64,000 bases of DNA from Beroe forskalii (Eukaryota; Ctenophora; Nuda; Beroida; Beroidae), in the NCBI GenBank assembly GCA_011033025.1, contig WFMF01000083.1:434001-498000 (forward strand), in the 5' to 3' direction. Below, piece after piece: positions 35,660 to 47,640 of the stretch (positions are counted from its first letter, which is position 1; every line of letters begins with the position of its first letter). A program made the translations under genes and the position numbers. The notes under the pieces are model-generated. The model did no database searches, was not told where the DNA came from, and was given only the letters and a program-made list of their open reading frames with translations.

Positions 35660-37525
35660 CAAGAAAGTGGAACCACTTGTCAAGACGTATTTTTTCGGCG
35701 ATATACACTTGAAAATTGATGTAATATGGTTGCTATTCATGCCATGAAACATATTAGGAACTTTGAAGTCAATGTTGTAAATATAATGGCCTGAAATCAA
35801 TTAGAAGGCCTAATTGTCAATTTAAAATTTTGTCGGATTGAAATGAAATGGTCGGAATCGAAAATTATGGATAGTGACCTATCACTGAAAATATTGGGCC
35901 GATTGAGCCAAAAAGTGCCAAAACGTGTTGACAAATAAAATATTTTACTTTCTACTGAAATTCTTGACAAAAAGTGGAAACTACTTGTCAAAACGCATTT
36001 TTCTTGGGATTTATATTTAAAAATTGATAATATGGTTGGTACGCCATGAAACATATGAGGAACTTGAAGTCAATATTGTAAATATAATGGCCTTGAAATC
36101 AATTAGAAGGCCCACTGGGTCAATTTTGAAATTTTGTGGATCGAAATGAAAATGGTCGGAATCGATAGTTATGGATAGAGTGAAGTATCACTGAAAATAT
36201 TAGTCGGATTGGAGCCAAAAGTGCCAAAACGTGCTGGACAAAAATTAAAATATTCACTTTGAAATTTTGATAAAAAAAGTGGAACCACTTGTCAAAACGC
36301 ATGTTTTCTGTGATTTATACTTGAAAATTGATGTCATATGGCTATTAATGCCATGAAACATAGAACTTTGAAGTCAATATTAAATATAATGGCCTTGAAA
36401 TCAATTAGAAGGCCTAATTGGGTCAATTTCGAAATTTTGTCGGATCGAAATGAAAATGGTCGGAATCGATAGTTATGGATAGAGGAAGTATCACTGAAAA
36501 TATTAGCCGATTGAGTCAAAAGTGCCAAAACGCTTGACAACAGAAAATATTCTCACTCAAAATTTTGACAAAAAGTGAACCACTTGTCAAAACGCATTTT
36601 TCTCTATGATTTATACTGAAAATTGATGTTATGGTTGGCATTAATGCTATGAAAGATATTAGAACTTTGAAGTCAATATTGTAAATATAATACCTTGAAA
36701 TCAATTAGAAGGCCTAATTGGATCAATTTTAAAATTTTGTCGATCGAAAATGAAAATGGTCGAATCGATAGTTGGATAGAGAAGCATCACTGAAAATAAT
36801 GGGCTGATTGGAGTCAAAAAAGTGCCAAAAAGTTGGACAAAAAAGAAGATATTTTACTGAAATTTTAGAAAAAAGTGGAAACTACTTGTCAAACGCATTT
36901 TTCTGCGATTTATACTAAAATTGATGTAATATGGTTGGTATTCATGCCATGAAACATATGAGGAACTTTGAAGTCAATATTGTAAATATAAAGGCCTTGA
37001 AATCAATTAGAAGGCCTAATTGGGTCAATTTTGAAATTTTGTCGGATCGAAATGAAAATGGTCGGAATCGATAGTTATGGATAGAGTGAAGTATCTCTGA
37101 AAATATTAAATGATTGGAGTCAAAAAAGTGCCAAAAACGTGCTGACAAATGAAATATTCTTACTCGAAATTCTTGACAAAAAAGTGGAACCACTTGTCAA
37201 AACGCATGTTTTCTGCGATTTATACTTGAAAATTGATGTCATATGGTTGGCATTAATGCCATGAAACATATTAGGAACTTTGAAGTCAATATTGTAAATA
37301 TAATGGCCTTGAAATCAATTAGAAGGCCTAATTGGGTCAATTTTTGAAATTTTGTCGGATCGAAATGAAATGGTCGGAATCGATAGTTATGGATAGAGTG
37401 AAGTATCACTGAAAATATTGGGCCGATTGGAGTCAAAAGTGCCAAAACGTGCTTGACAACAGAAAATATTCTCACTGAAATTCTTGTCAAAAAGTGGAAC
37501 CACTTGTCAAAACGCATCTTTTCTG
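35660..37525. repeat. satellite, about 305-bp unit, roughly six copies
   Basis: CACTTGTCAAAACGCAT recurs near 35,676, 35,982, 36,285, 36,582, 36,884, 37,191 and 37,500. Each unit also contains CAATTAGAAGGCCTAATTGG, GGTCGGAATCGATAGTTATG and GTGCCAAAACGTG. Minus-strand ORFs repeating SIHNYRFRPFSFRS are translations of the satellite and not genes. The copies differ mostly by small indels. Confidence 0.9.
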
Positions 37526-37595
37526 CGTGATACTCGCGCGATACTGGCGTGATACTGGCCTAGACGGATCGCTCAATTTACCTTTTCATCAGCCA

Positions 37596-38030
37596 TCTAT
37601 ATTAATAATTTCAGAGTGTTCGTGCATCTGTCTGTCTGTGTAAAATGACTATTTAAGAAGTGCATTTGATATTTTTGATCGTTTTTTTCGGGAAAATCTT
37701 CTCCCAATTAAGGGGCTTATTACTATTTAAGGAAAATTTGAATTGGACCATCCGTTGATTAGTTATTTGCATAATAAATATCATGCGTTTACTAATGCTA
37801 ATATATACTATGGAAAGGCAATACTATATAGGTTATCTCAAATTACAAAGTATGTTGTGCGGTGCATTTCCGCGAATATCTGTAATCCTCGGTAAGCGGT
37901 AATGGTGATTCAATTATCTAACAAATTCCAAGATGAGGTCATGAAGCAAGTAGCTGTTGGCTGCTGGATACAAGATGAACCAAAGGTATCAGGTTGATTG
38001 TTTCCGCGAATCTTCGCGGGCAAACGCTAG
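37596..38030 (+). mobile_element. non-autonomous Helitron, 435 bp
   Basis: It starts TCTATATTAATAATTTCAGA right after an A and ends CTAG (38027-38030) right before a T, the A^T insertion rule of Helitrons. A 7-bp-stem hairpin (CCGCGAA / TTCGCGG, 38004-38019) lies seven bases before the CTAG end, and GTCTGTCTGTG lies near the 5' end. There are no target duplication, no inverted repeats and no Rep/helicase ORF. It is nested in the larger TIR element. Confidence 0.8.
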
Positions 38031-39735
38031 TAGTAAATAAACGCGATGATGACGCATCGATGTTATCCTCAGCTCCGGATCTATCTTCAAAATGTTTATC
38101 AGATGTTAAATAGGTTGATCGTAACTCAGATCTATTTCCATAATATTCATGCCACGGTTCAATTAAAAGTGTGGCAGTAGGAGCTTCAAAATTTACGGAA
38201 AATTTTGGCTGCCGGGAATATCGAAAAAGTTACCTTTGGCCAAAGATTCCTTGATAAGATTAGAAAATTTTGATTTTCGTTCGTTATTTCCCAGTAAGTG
38301 AATGGGACACTTTTGTGTTTTGAAAATGCCCATAAAATTACCACACTTGTGAAGAAACCGGAATCTTCTTGTGTACCTATTCTGGAATTCATGGATTCTA
38401 AGGACGTTCTTATTTGGATATACACAGTTCAAGAGAATCTTTAAGTTATTTGAAACATTACTCAAACAACCAGTGTTGCAAAAACGTACAAATTATGAAA
38501 TGGACCATTTCGAGCACTCGTGAATACTTGAATAGAATCCATTTACCATTATACCTACACTACATTCGTGAAATACACCTCAGCGTCTATTCCTATATCG
38601 GTTTTGAATTCTGGACTCGACACATCTTCGAGGTCTACTATTGTCAGAGGATTAAAAGACAAATGATCACAAACTAGCTGGGTGTATTGATCTAAACTTT
38701 CAGCTTCAGATGACAAAGCGCTGTTCATTTTAGTTTATATAGCAACATGACGTGTATAGTTACGAACAACCTCCTGGTAAGTACTAAATCTCAAGTAAGC
38801 AAGTTGGTAAGTATATAGTTATTAAGTCAGTTATATATTCTATAACTATAGTTAGCTAGTTATTGAGGTAGTTAGGTAATAAACCTACTATTAATGTAGG
38901 TATGTAACGAACAAATAAAAGCGATAACCGAGTAAGCAAGTACGTGTCACATGTGTTTATATAGATAAGTTAAATTTCAGTCCTATTAGCTTGAAATTTA
39001 TAGAAATCGGAAGTTTTCTACTAAAGTATGATAATTTGTTTAAGTGCCCATTTATGGAAAGTCTACAGAAAAATACAGACTTAAAGCTTTAAAGATGCAA
39101 AACGGAAACAAAGTCAGCCACACACAACTAAGATTCCCAGCAGTTTCACCCCTGACTGTTAATTGAATTTTCCTGTTTATCTAACCATCCATCGGACAAA
39201 CATAGACGGTTACTGACGTGTCAATACACACGTATGTCCTTGTTTATCTAACAAACCACTTTGGACAAACGACATGATCGTGTTTCTGATGACATCGGAT
39301 TATCGGGTCTTTCAGCGCAAAAAGTCTTAATTGGATTAACAGAAAGTAAATATACTTAGGATATGGTTTGATTTATCTGTAGGTACATCTACGTACGACA
39401 TACGACTCACTCAGCGTCATCACAGAATTTCATTGATATTTCGATTTTGATATAACTGCGCGCAATTCGTAACGCGCTTTACTCGAAATTCTGTCTTGAC
39501 ACATTGGTTCCAGATCCGCGGATTCATCTATAGCTTCTCATTTTACAAGTTATGGAATTCCTTTAAATTTGATAACGCTGGCATTTCGAGTTCGACTTCG
39601 AGAAAAATGTGAAAAATCAAGAGTCGCGCGGCGACATGTACGTACATGGATGTACTGTTAAATCAGTATCACGTGCGTACAAATAGTGGTCGTGTGGAAA
39701 TTACAAAATAACAACATCAACGTAATACTTCACAG

Positions 39736-40602
39736 GGACAAGAGGGCAGCTGAGAAGAAATACTTCATATACGACATCGATCCTGTGTACCGGCAAGCAG
39801 CAATCAGATACGAGAACTGGAAACTCATAGTGGGGACCCCAGCCGTCCGTGAGTAGAAACATACATACATGCATTGGCAATCAAGAAATGCTGTTGCTGG
39901 GATATACTAATTCAAGAAGAAACCTTGCCCGAATTGCTCGTTAAAAACATTGATTTCCAGGCGTTTTTCACAATTTGACATGGCAAAAGGCAGTTTCTTC
40001 ATTCCCCAACGAATATCATAATCCCAGACTTCTCCCCTCAGATCAAGCGAACGGTCGGTACCCTCCCTTGGAAGAAGCAGACTCCACCTACTCTAACCCT
40101 GGTCTGCCCATGAAAGAGTACGTGGATGCTGCATTCGGTCTGCTAAATCAGTACAAAGCTGCAGGGAAGATGTGTCAGACGGTGGAGTGCTTCCTGGGAG
40201 ATGACGCTGATCAGGTACCGCTTTACTTCTGCGATAGTTTCTAATCTCAACTTCTGCCATTTGAAACATTGTTGTGAATCTAATTCTATAGGGGTTCGGC
40301 AGTTCGCAACGATTTCAACATCAAATAAAACTAAATTAAAATCGCATTCATTGTATGAAATTCCCCATTCCCTTAATTTAAACCATCCCCATCCCCAGAT
40401 TCTGCTCTTTGACCTGAGCGTTGACGAGTTTGAGTTCCACAACGTTGCTGACAGACACCCGGACATCGTGTCCCAACTCACCGCCATCCTAGACAGAGAA
40501 ATGGAGGGCATGGTGGAACCAGTTAATCTCCTCCAGATGCCAGGGGAAGCAGCTGCCAATCCCAACAACTTCAACGGTGCCTGGATGCCGTGGCTGCCGT
40601 GA
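39736..40602 (+). pseudogene. second sulfatase copy, last three exons, well preserved
   Basis: Exons 39736-39848, 40042-40214 and 40399-40602 match the last three exons of the intact gene with only a few substitutions, good splice sites and the same NGAWMPWLP end. They encode the C-terminal subdomain only. The upstream exons of this copy are broken or separated by the 3.9 kb insertion, so it is classed with the pseudogene. Conservation this high next to the decayed 5' part suggests recent copying, gene conversion or uneven sequence quality. Confidence 0.75.
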
Positions 40603-41405
40603 TGGGTCAGCGGATAAAGGGTGCAGAGCTAGTGTCCTCAGCCATCAACATCAGTGAAACAATCCCCAATAGTTGATGAGGGACGATGTGTCATGCCAAG
40701 GGTTGAGGGTTCACACACAAGAAACTTTATGGACTTGGGGATCCAGACCACTATTGACTATGACTGTTGTATTTCATAATTTAAGATCACCGGAACAAGT
40801 CAATGTCACTTTAACTTTACTACTACTAACGCATCAGCTAGGCTGACATTTTTAAGTTTAATAGTGATAATTGACTAATCCACAATACAATAATACTTTA
40901 ACTAAACGTCAATTTCGATCATAAATTATTCGAATGGAATTTGCCAGGCTTGTGATTCTGAAGTACTTCAATACTATGCTTCAGCAAGAAAGACAATGTG
41001 ATCAGGGCGATTTAGAAATATAAGCTTTGGTCACTTCTTTAAGTTTAAGTTTACCTTTTCTAAATTTTCAGTCCACCAGTCCGATCCGGGTAAATATCTC
41101 ATATCTGAATATTATCAACTTAATTCTTGCAGTTTAATGACATTGAACTCCCAGAATTTTCCATGAAATTGACAAATTCAAATTGTGTATTGAATTTGAA
41201 TTCTAAATGACGATCAAACTCTTGTATTTAAAATTGGATTTACTCTCAATTCATCTGTCTACCGCAAGATATTGCTATATCCCTTCTTGTCTGACGTTGA
41301 CAGACCCTCTCTATGCTCGAGAATCAGCGCCGTGCGCGCGGCGCTGATTCTCATCAGCCGCTTCGCGGCTGGCGTCAGCGGGTCATACATCGTACGACAT
41401 TCCTA

Positions 41406-41705
41406 AGCCCGCATAGGTGTGTGTACGCGCGCGGCGCTTCCCTACGGGGAAGCGCGCAACGCAACGCAGACAGGGATATACGTGTTTAGCAACGTACGAC
41501 AATATCCCTTCCTACGCCCGCATAGGAGTATGTATGCGCCGCGCGCTTCCCTATACTACGGGAAGCGCGCAACGCATGAGCCATGAACGGATATACGCAA
41601 CTATTTCCCTGAGTCCTTTGCTAAACACGTATACCCCTGTTATCGTCGCGCGGCGCGCTTCCTCCGTAGGAGGCGCGTAGTCGCGTACACACACCTATGC
41701 GGGCT
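41406..41705. mobile_element. foldback element with perfect 24-bp inverted ends
   Basis: The ends at 41406-41429 (starting AGCCCGCATAGGTGTGTGTA) and 41682-41705 are exact reverse complements. The interior is GC-rich with secondary palindromes such as GCGCTTCCCTACGGGGAAGC and a second CCCGCATAGGAGTATGTATG copy near 41,520. A further GC hairpin (CAGCGCCGTGCGCGCGGCGC) precedes it at 41,326. No protein is encoded. Confidence 0.65.
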
Positions 41706-41749
41706 TTTTTAACCAGGCGCTTGCCGCGCCGCGCACTCTGTTATCTTTG

Positions 41750-43648
41750 CTCGAAACCGAGACCCTTATTAGAGCAAAATTTGCTGAAACACGTATATCT
41801 CAGTGTGGCTTAACGCTTTTACAATGTGTCGCATGAAATCTTTGGCCCAATTGGAAGTGATATGCCATGCTTTTAAGTTTAATTATCATTTAGGTTTGAA
41901 AAATTAAAGGAAATTTCGATCACTTGCTTTTTTGCCTGTGCTTTGGGCTTACAAGTAGGAGTGTGTTAATGAATTGTGGGTGTGTTATTTTTTTTGATCT
42001 TTAGAACACATGACTGACAACGAATGCAATAGATATAGAATGTGGTTTCCTTTCACATATTGGTGCAGCATGCTGAATGCTCATTTGACCAAGGCCTTGA
42101 TAAACCAAGGCCTTGAAAAACACAGATAGAAAGTTGAGCACAAAGATGTAATCCACGCATCTTTATTTTTCTACAAAGACGTAGGAGATCTTTTTTGAGG
42201 AATCTGTCATTCAAGCAATCTGCACACATATGTGCTCATCAAAACCATTCATCTGATTTTATTGCAACCCATTTGAGGACTGCTATAAACTGAATTACCG
42301 TGAAAAGAACTCACTGGGACATGACAGCTTGAGATGATCCCTTGCTGGAGACTCAAAGTAAAAAAGAGGAATTACAGAGCCATTACTCAGTAGTCTGAAT
42401 GAAGCCTTGGGGTATTAATGGCTTGCAAGACCTGCATGATATTGAAATAGCTCACCATTAAGTTCAGGATATTCCTCATAGAATAAGCAGCAAGACAATT
42501 AAGGAGATCATGCCTTTTGGTCTTTATCCATGTGTCTAGGACTATGCCCACAATTTGCCTTGTTCCTTGTAGTGGCTTAAGTATTTTTTAATGCAAAATC
42601 CACTGACCACATGGGTTATGTGCAGGGTTATGTGTGGGGTTATATGCGGGGTTGTGGTTGAAGAGAGATGAAGGGCCATGCACACAATTTTCCTTGTTCC
42701 TTGTAGTGACATGGGCCCCTCTGTTTCCCTTTGTCACCTGCTGATGGGACACCTACATCGCAGATGGCAAGGAGACCTTAAAACTGTAGGGTAACTGCTG
42801 ATGATTCACAGTTTAGTCTCTTCTGCCTCTTATGTCAATCCTTGAATTAGAAAATTGATGTACAGTATTTTGTTAAATGTTTGTAGTAGACCCATACACC
42901 TCTATAGATAATACATTGGATTAAGCCTTGGCCTTCTAATTAAACTTGCTGGTAGGTGTGCTCAATGCTCATAGGTCAAGAATGATACATCAAAGGGGCT
43001 GGAACAGTGGCTACCCAAGGATAATCCATTGCCCTATTTTAATTGCATTGTCTTTCTCCAATTTTCAAGAGAGATGAAGGAAAGATACTCATGAAGAAAA
43101 TTTAAATTCTCTATATATGCTCTTGTTGAACTTGATTGCTTTTAGCATTGACTGAGGGAGACCCCATAGTAAAACACTAAGAATGAAAAAATGGATTCAA
43201 ATCAGAACTACTTTACACCGCTGGTTTACTGCCAGTTTCGAGAATACAACATTGAAAATGATTATATTATTTCTTGTCTTCAGAAAACTCCATTTGGTGA
43301 TAAGCACCTTCCTCAAATTTGATTGTAATTAGTAGTGTTGTTAAGTTTTCAACCTATTTTGTGTGCTTTTGACCTATAAATATACATACATGTAATTTAC
43401 TTAACAATCCTCTTAATTCAAACTTAACAACACTACTAATTACAATCAACTTTTTACTTTGAGAATGTTGTGTAACACTATGTGGAGTTGAAACTGTCAG
43501 TAGAATAGTGGTTCATTTCATTATTGAGATTTCTGTGTTTCACTGCAATGATCAATCATATCAAACAATCCTCTTATTGATAAACAAATTCAGTGAAAAT
43601 TAAAGGTTCTTTTATTTCATTTTAACATTTATTTCATTGTCAGTGAAT
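41750..43648 (+). other. intergenic/upstream region of TRAPPC2
   Basis: There is no ORF. It matches unit A 27,720-30,490 minus the insertions there. A 25-bp perfect inverted repeat (43321-43345 with 43423-43447) is present; the left arm lies in about 210 bp found only in unit B. The 5' UTR acceptor TTCATTGTCAG lies 5 bp before the TRAPPC2 ATG. Confidence 0.45.
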
Positions 43649-44767
43649 ATGTCTGGCAACTATTACTTTGTGATCATTGGACACCATGATAACCCCATCT
43701 ATGAACAGGAACATAGCAGGTAATATTTTTCTCCTAATTTCATCTTGTGTACATGCAAATGTTTCAAAAGTACACATATTTTTAGAAATTGTTTAAACTT
43801 GCAACACATATAAACTATAAAGTTTTTTATTTTGAATGTTAATATACTTATAATTTCAGTCGTGATAGTCAAAACAAAAAGGATGACTACAGAGACCTGT
43901 GCCAATTTGTGGCACATGCATCTTTGGATATGATTGATGAGCACATGTGGACAACCAACAATATGTATCTCAAGGTATTTTTTGTTAAATCTAATTATTT
44001 ACTAGAGATTAAAATTCAGACTTATAATTGAATTATTATATTCTGTGAGAATATGACACCCTGATAAAACCTGTTTTACCAGTTTTAGTAATCTATATTT
44101 TTATTGTTATGTTGCTGCAGATAATATGATACTATGATAAAACTTGTCTTGCCGGTTTTGTAATTCATTTATCAGTTAACATTGTCCTTTTAGTGTTGGT
44201 TTTTTTTGTACCCTGAGATTTTTATTGATTTTGTGGGGGTGTAGCACTTTCATATTAACCAGTTGCTATTAATTTCTCTTCTCACTTTGGTTTTAGTCAA
44301 TAGTTCATTTTCACAGGTTGTTGACAAGTTTAATGACTGGAATGTGTCTGCTTTTGTGACAGCTGGAAAGCAAAGGTTTGTCATCCTACATGATGTAAAG
44401 AATGAAGATAGCATCAGACAATTCTTTCAGGTGAGTTATTCTTTCTAGTTGGGGTCTGGGCCAGGTTTAAATTGATATTTTTCAGAACAATGTCCTGCAA
44501 CAATTTGCATTGATTGCTTCATTTCAATTTTTAATGATAAATGATGTTGAACCTCAAACAATCTGTGCCTAACAATGCCAAATACAAAATCTTGTGTGCT
44601 GCCTTAATCTTTCAATGGTAACATTAACTGAAACCTTTGATCCTCAGGAGGTGTATGAGTTGTATATCAAGATAGCAATGAACCCCTTCTATGAACCCAA
44701 CACTCCCATCACATCACCACTGTTCCATCAGAAACTAAAGGCCTTGTGTAGGAGGTACTTGATATAA
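43649..44767 (+). CDS. TRAPPC2: trafficking protein particle complex subunit 2 (sedlin)
   Basis: Four exons, 43649-43719, 43860-43974, 44317-44430 and 44648-44767, with GT/AG borders give 139 residues; human sedlin has 140. The start [19 protein letters not shown], the block [36 protein letters not shown] and [16 protein letters not shown] follow the family closely. The protein is a longin-fold core subunit of TRAPP complexes, which act as Rab GEFs/tethers in ER-Golgi traffic. A 5' UTR intron is implied by the acceptor just before the ATG. The stop lies only 497 bp before the PSAT1 start. An orphan copy of its first exon lies at 30,491. Confidence 0.95.
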
Positions 44768-45264
44768 TCACAGGAACAACTCAGAAAAACTATGATATTT
44801 AAGTGGTTGAGATTTGACAATGGTGTTCAGACAAGGTCTAAGAAGAATGATGAAATAAGAGATCAGTTCATTTTGCAGGCCATGACTATCACACTGATTG
44901 ATGTTGAAATAATTGATGTTGAATTAATTGATGTTGAAATGCAAGGTCAAGAAAAGGAAATGGCCATAGTGCATTTGCAGTGTAATATGTTTATCAGTTA
45001 TTTTATGTAAAAACAGAAATAGTCGGTCTTTTAATTGACAGTGTTTACACACGATTGACTGTCCAGTGATAAATTGAGTTTATTGTTTGAATCAATGAAA
45101 TTGATGTAAATTCATGATTATTTCTAATGTTGAAATTATTATTCTGATTTTTATTCTTATTGCAAATTCTGTATTTTAAACTTTTATTTGAAAAGTCATA
45201 TGCTGATCATTCAGATTGTCTTTATGAGTTCGCCTAACAACAAATATCTTGTCATTAGGAAAAA

Positions 45265-46535
45265 ATGGTTATCAATTTCAATGCTGGTCCAGCTAAAATC
45301 CCCTCCGAAGTCCTGAAGCAAGTCCAATCCGAGCTGCTTGACTTTGCTGGCACTGGAATGAGCATTACAGAGATCAGTCACCGCAGCCCTGAGTTCTCTG
45401 CCCTGCTCAAAGAAACCAGCTCCTTGATGAGAGAAGTATTAGATATTCCTGAGAATTATCAGGTGTTATGGCTGGCAGGAGGAGCTAGTGGGATGTTTGC
45501 TGCTATTCCATTGAACCTGGTGAGAGGGCCAGGGGATGTGGTGGATCACATTGTGACTGGGAATTGGAGTAAGAATGCCGCAAAGGAAGCTGAGAAGTAT
45601 GCTACTGTGAACTATGTGGTGCCCGTGACTTCTACTTTTACTGGTGAGTATGATCGCATTTCATGCCTATTGATTGTTCGGTAACAAAAGAGTTTCCTAT
45701 TTTCATGTGTATTTTATATAAGCTTTCTCGTGTGAATTCGTAATTTTGTTCTGGAGACAGGAATGGAGTATATCTCCTACTATCCTAGTCCAGTCCACTG
45801 TAGTCCCACTAAGATTCATCTATTTTCTCAGGATTGCCAGTAGAGGAGCAAATGAAATTCACACCTGAAGCAAAGTACATCCACTACTGTGAAAACGAGA
45901 CTGTGTACGGCATCGAATTCCCACACATTGTGAAAGGAGACACTCCTCTAATCTGTGACATGAGCTCTAACTTTCTCACCCGACCTGTTGATGTCTCCAA
46001 ATTTGGAGTTATCTATGCGGGAGTTCAGAAGAACCTCTCAACTGCAGGACTAGCTTGTGTGATCATCCGAGATGATCTTATCTCAGCAGAACACCACCAT
46101 CCAGTTCCTAAAATCTGGGATTTTAAGCTCCAAGCTGAGGGCAATTCCTGTGTTAACACACCGAATGTGTTCTCAATCTACGTTACCAACTTAGTCCTGA
46201 AGAATATCATGAGGATTGGAGGTTTGAAAGCTCTGGCTGAGCTATCAGATAAGAAATCTAAGATGATCTACGATCTGATCGATGGAAGCGGGGGTTTCTA
46301 TGTGTGTAAGATTGACAAGGATGCCCGGTCTAGGATGAACATTACCTTCAACACAGCTAACTCAGAGTTGGAGAGTGAGTTTGTCAAGCAGGCTAAGGAA
46401 TGTGGGATTGAGGGGATAAAAGGGCATAGGTCTGTTGGGGGAATGAGGGCTTCCCTTTACAATGCTATTACTGTTCAAGAAGTGGAGACACTGGCTGGCT
46501 TTATGACAGAGTTCATGAAAAACCACAAAGAGTGA
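45265..46535 (+). CDS. PSAT1: phosphoserine aminotransferase
   Basis: Two exons, 45265-45643 and 45832-46535, give 360 residues; the human enzyme has 370. It begins MVINFNAGPAKIPSEVL and carries HRSPEFSALL, WLAGGASGMFAAIP, CDMSSNFLTRPVD, the PLP-lysine block GVQKN, and the C-terminal GHRSVGGMRASLYNA. The enzyme transfers the amino group of glutamate to 3-phosphohydroxypyruvate, the second step of phosphorylated serine synthesis, in the cytosol. ATTAG|GAAAAAATGG just before the ATG suggests a non-coding first exon. Domain order and length are normal. Confidence 0.96.
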
Positions 46536-47640
46536 ACTGTGATCTAAGGGAATTGTCAGAAGAACGGTTTATTTTCAGTAATTTTTATCAAATATTAAGC
46601 ACCCATTTTTAATAGTACTCGTATAATTGAGCCGTACTGGTACGGTTTGAAGTTTTTAAATTTAGTTGATTTTTTCCAAGACGAAAGGGAATTAATGAAT
46701 AGCTTTATTCGATTTCATATTTTTGCATTTTGTATGTGTAATTTTGTTTAGCCACTAGGTTATTATGTAGAATTTTGCCAGAGTCTTATTTCTCAACTGT
46801 TGCCGTATTCAATGATCGTATTCAATGATGAGCGAGGATCTAACGAGGATTCTGCTAAATCCAAAGAAAGTGAAAGGGTTCAAAAAGGGTTGAAAATGAA
46901 AGGGATCTGCTAATCATTTGATATTTCTGCAGCATTCCAAACTTTGGTTCTCGGCTATGCTAATCTTTTGAGTGGGAATGATCTGGGGTCTTCATGTCGG
47001 GGAAGGAAGTTTCAGTATCCATAAGTGAAATCATTGCAAGAGTTGAGATTTATAGGCGGCAGGGTACTTTATTTTATAGTCTAGATCGACTTATTTTACT
47101 ATTTTTAATTTATTTTAGCTCTAATGAGCAGATAAAGTGATAAGGAATTAATTTATTCTATAATGTGTCGAATCATCTATATTTTGGATTGGAAGTTGTT
47201 AATTTCTAATTTTACTGTAGACGAATCGATTTTAAAGTCTTACGACGCTTTAAGTTTTGGCTATGTTACCAAAATACAACAAATTAGGAAATATATAGCA
47301 ATTTTTCCTTGGTTTTATAGCTTTAGTGTGTATATTTTGTGGATTAAAATATTGACGTATGTAATGAAATTTATTGGAAAGCAAATATTTTTTAAAATGC
47401 ATCATGTCTGGGGTTTTATTTATCTAGATTCAAGATAATTGTTACTTCTTATCCGAATTCCGACTGTATTCTTAAGTTTTAACTGGCAGTATTTCAACAA
47501 TCGAAAACTTGTAGGAAATCACGATTGACCTTTAAAAATTCCTTTCAAAAACTTTTCAAAATTGAAAGTGGTTGCCGCGACTTGTTTCCCTGTTCTTTTT
47601 AAGTTTTAAACCTCAAACCTACCACTTCACAGGATTTAGC
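46536..47640. other. PSAT1 3' flank and PHF5A 5' region
   Basis: AT-rich with no recognised exon. The ORF at 47163-47438 has no similarity or codon bias to support it. The PHF5A start codon follows a pyrimidine tract ending in TTCACAG near 47,632, suggesting a 5' UTR splice acceptor. Confidence 0.4.

Larger units (their letters stand above)
35605..39533. mobile_element. 3.9 kb non-autonomous TIR element (hAT-like) in unit B
   Basis: It is flanked by the 8-bp duplication CTTCTCAT (35597-35604 and 39534-39541); unit A has a single CTTCTCAT at 25577-25584 in otherwise continuous sequence. Imperfect terminal repeats share TCCGCGGAT and TGGAACCAA (left about 35,616-35,633, right about 39,504-39,524 inverted). 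The left half is the satellite listed separately, and a Helitron sits at 37596-38030. The remaining 38.0-39.5 kb has no recognisable transposase. Confidence 0.75.
30686..43860 (+). repeat. duplicated unit B
   Basis: The second copy of 16.41-30.69 kb: decayed sulfatase first exon at about 30,980, C-rich array at 31.74-32.4 kb, catalytic exon at 32.65-32.75 kb, 3' exons at 39.7-40.6 kb, 3' flank, then TRAPPC2 exon 1 continuing into the full gene. It lacks the LINE, both MITEs and the LINE tail of unit A, but has the 3.9 kb TIR element. 30.69-37.5 kb is dense in small indels; 37.6-43.9 kb is not. Confidence 0.75.

Noticed and set aside
35797..37517. Repeated minus-strand ORFs with SIHNYRFRPFSFRS
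   Set aside because: They recur with the period of the satellite and have no gene features.
35660..37525. CRISPR array
   Set aside because: It is a ~305-bp satellite in animal DNA, without short repeats and unique spacers.
44792..45010. 72-codon ORF between TRAPPC2 and PSAT1
   Set aside because: A short run of IDVE repeats in the TRAPPC2 3' region; no splice or start evidence.
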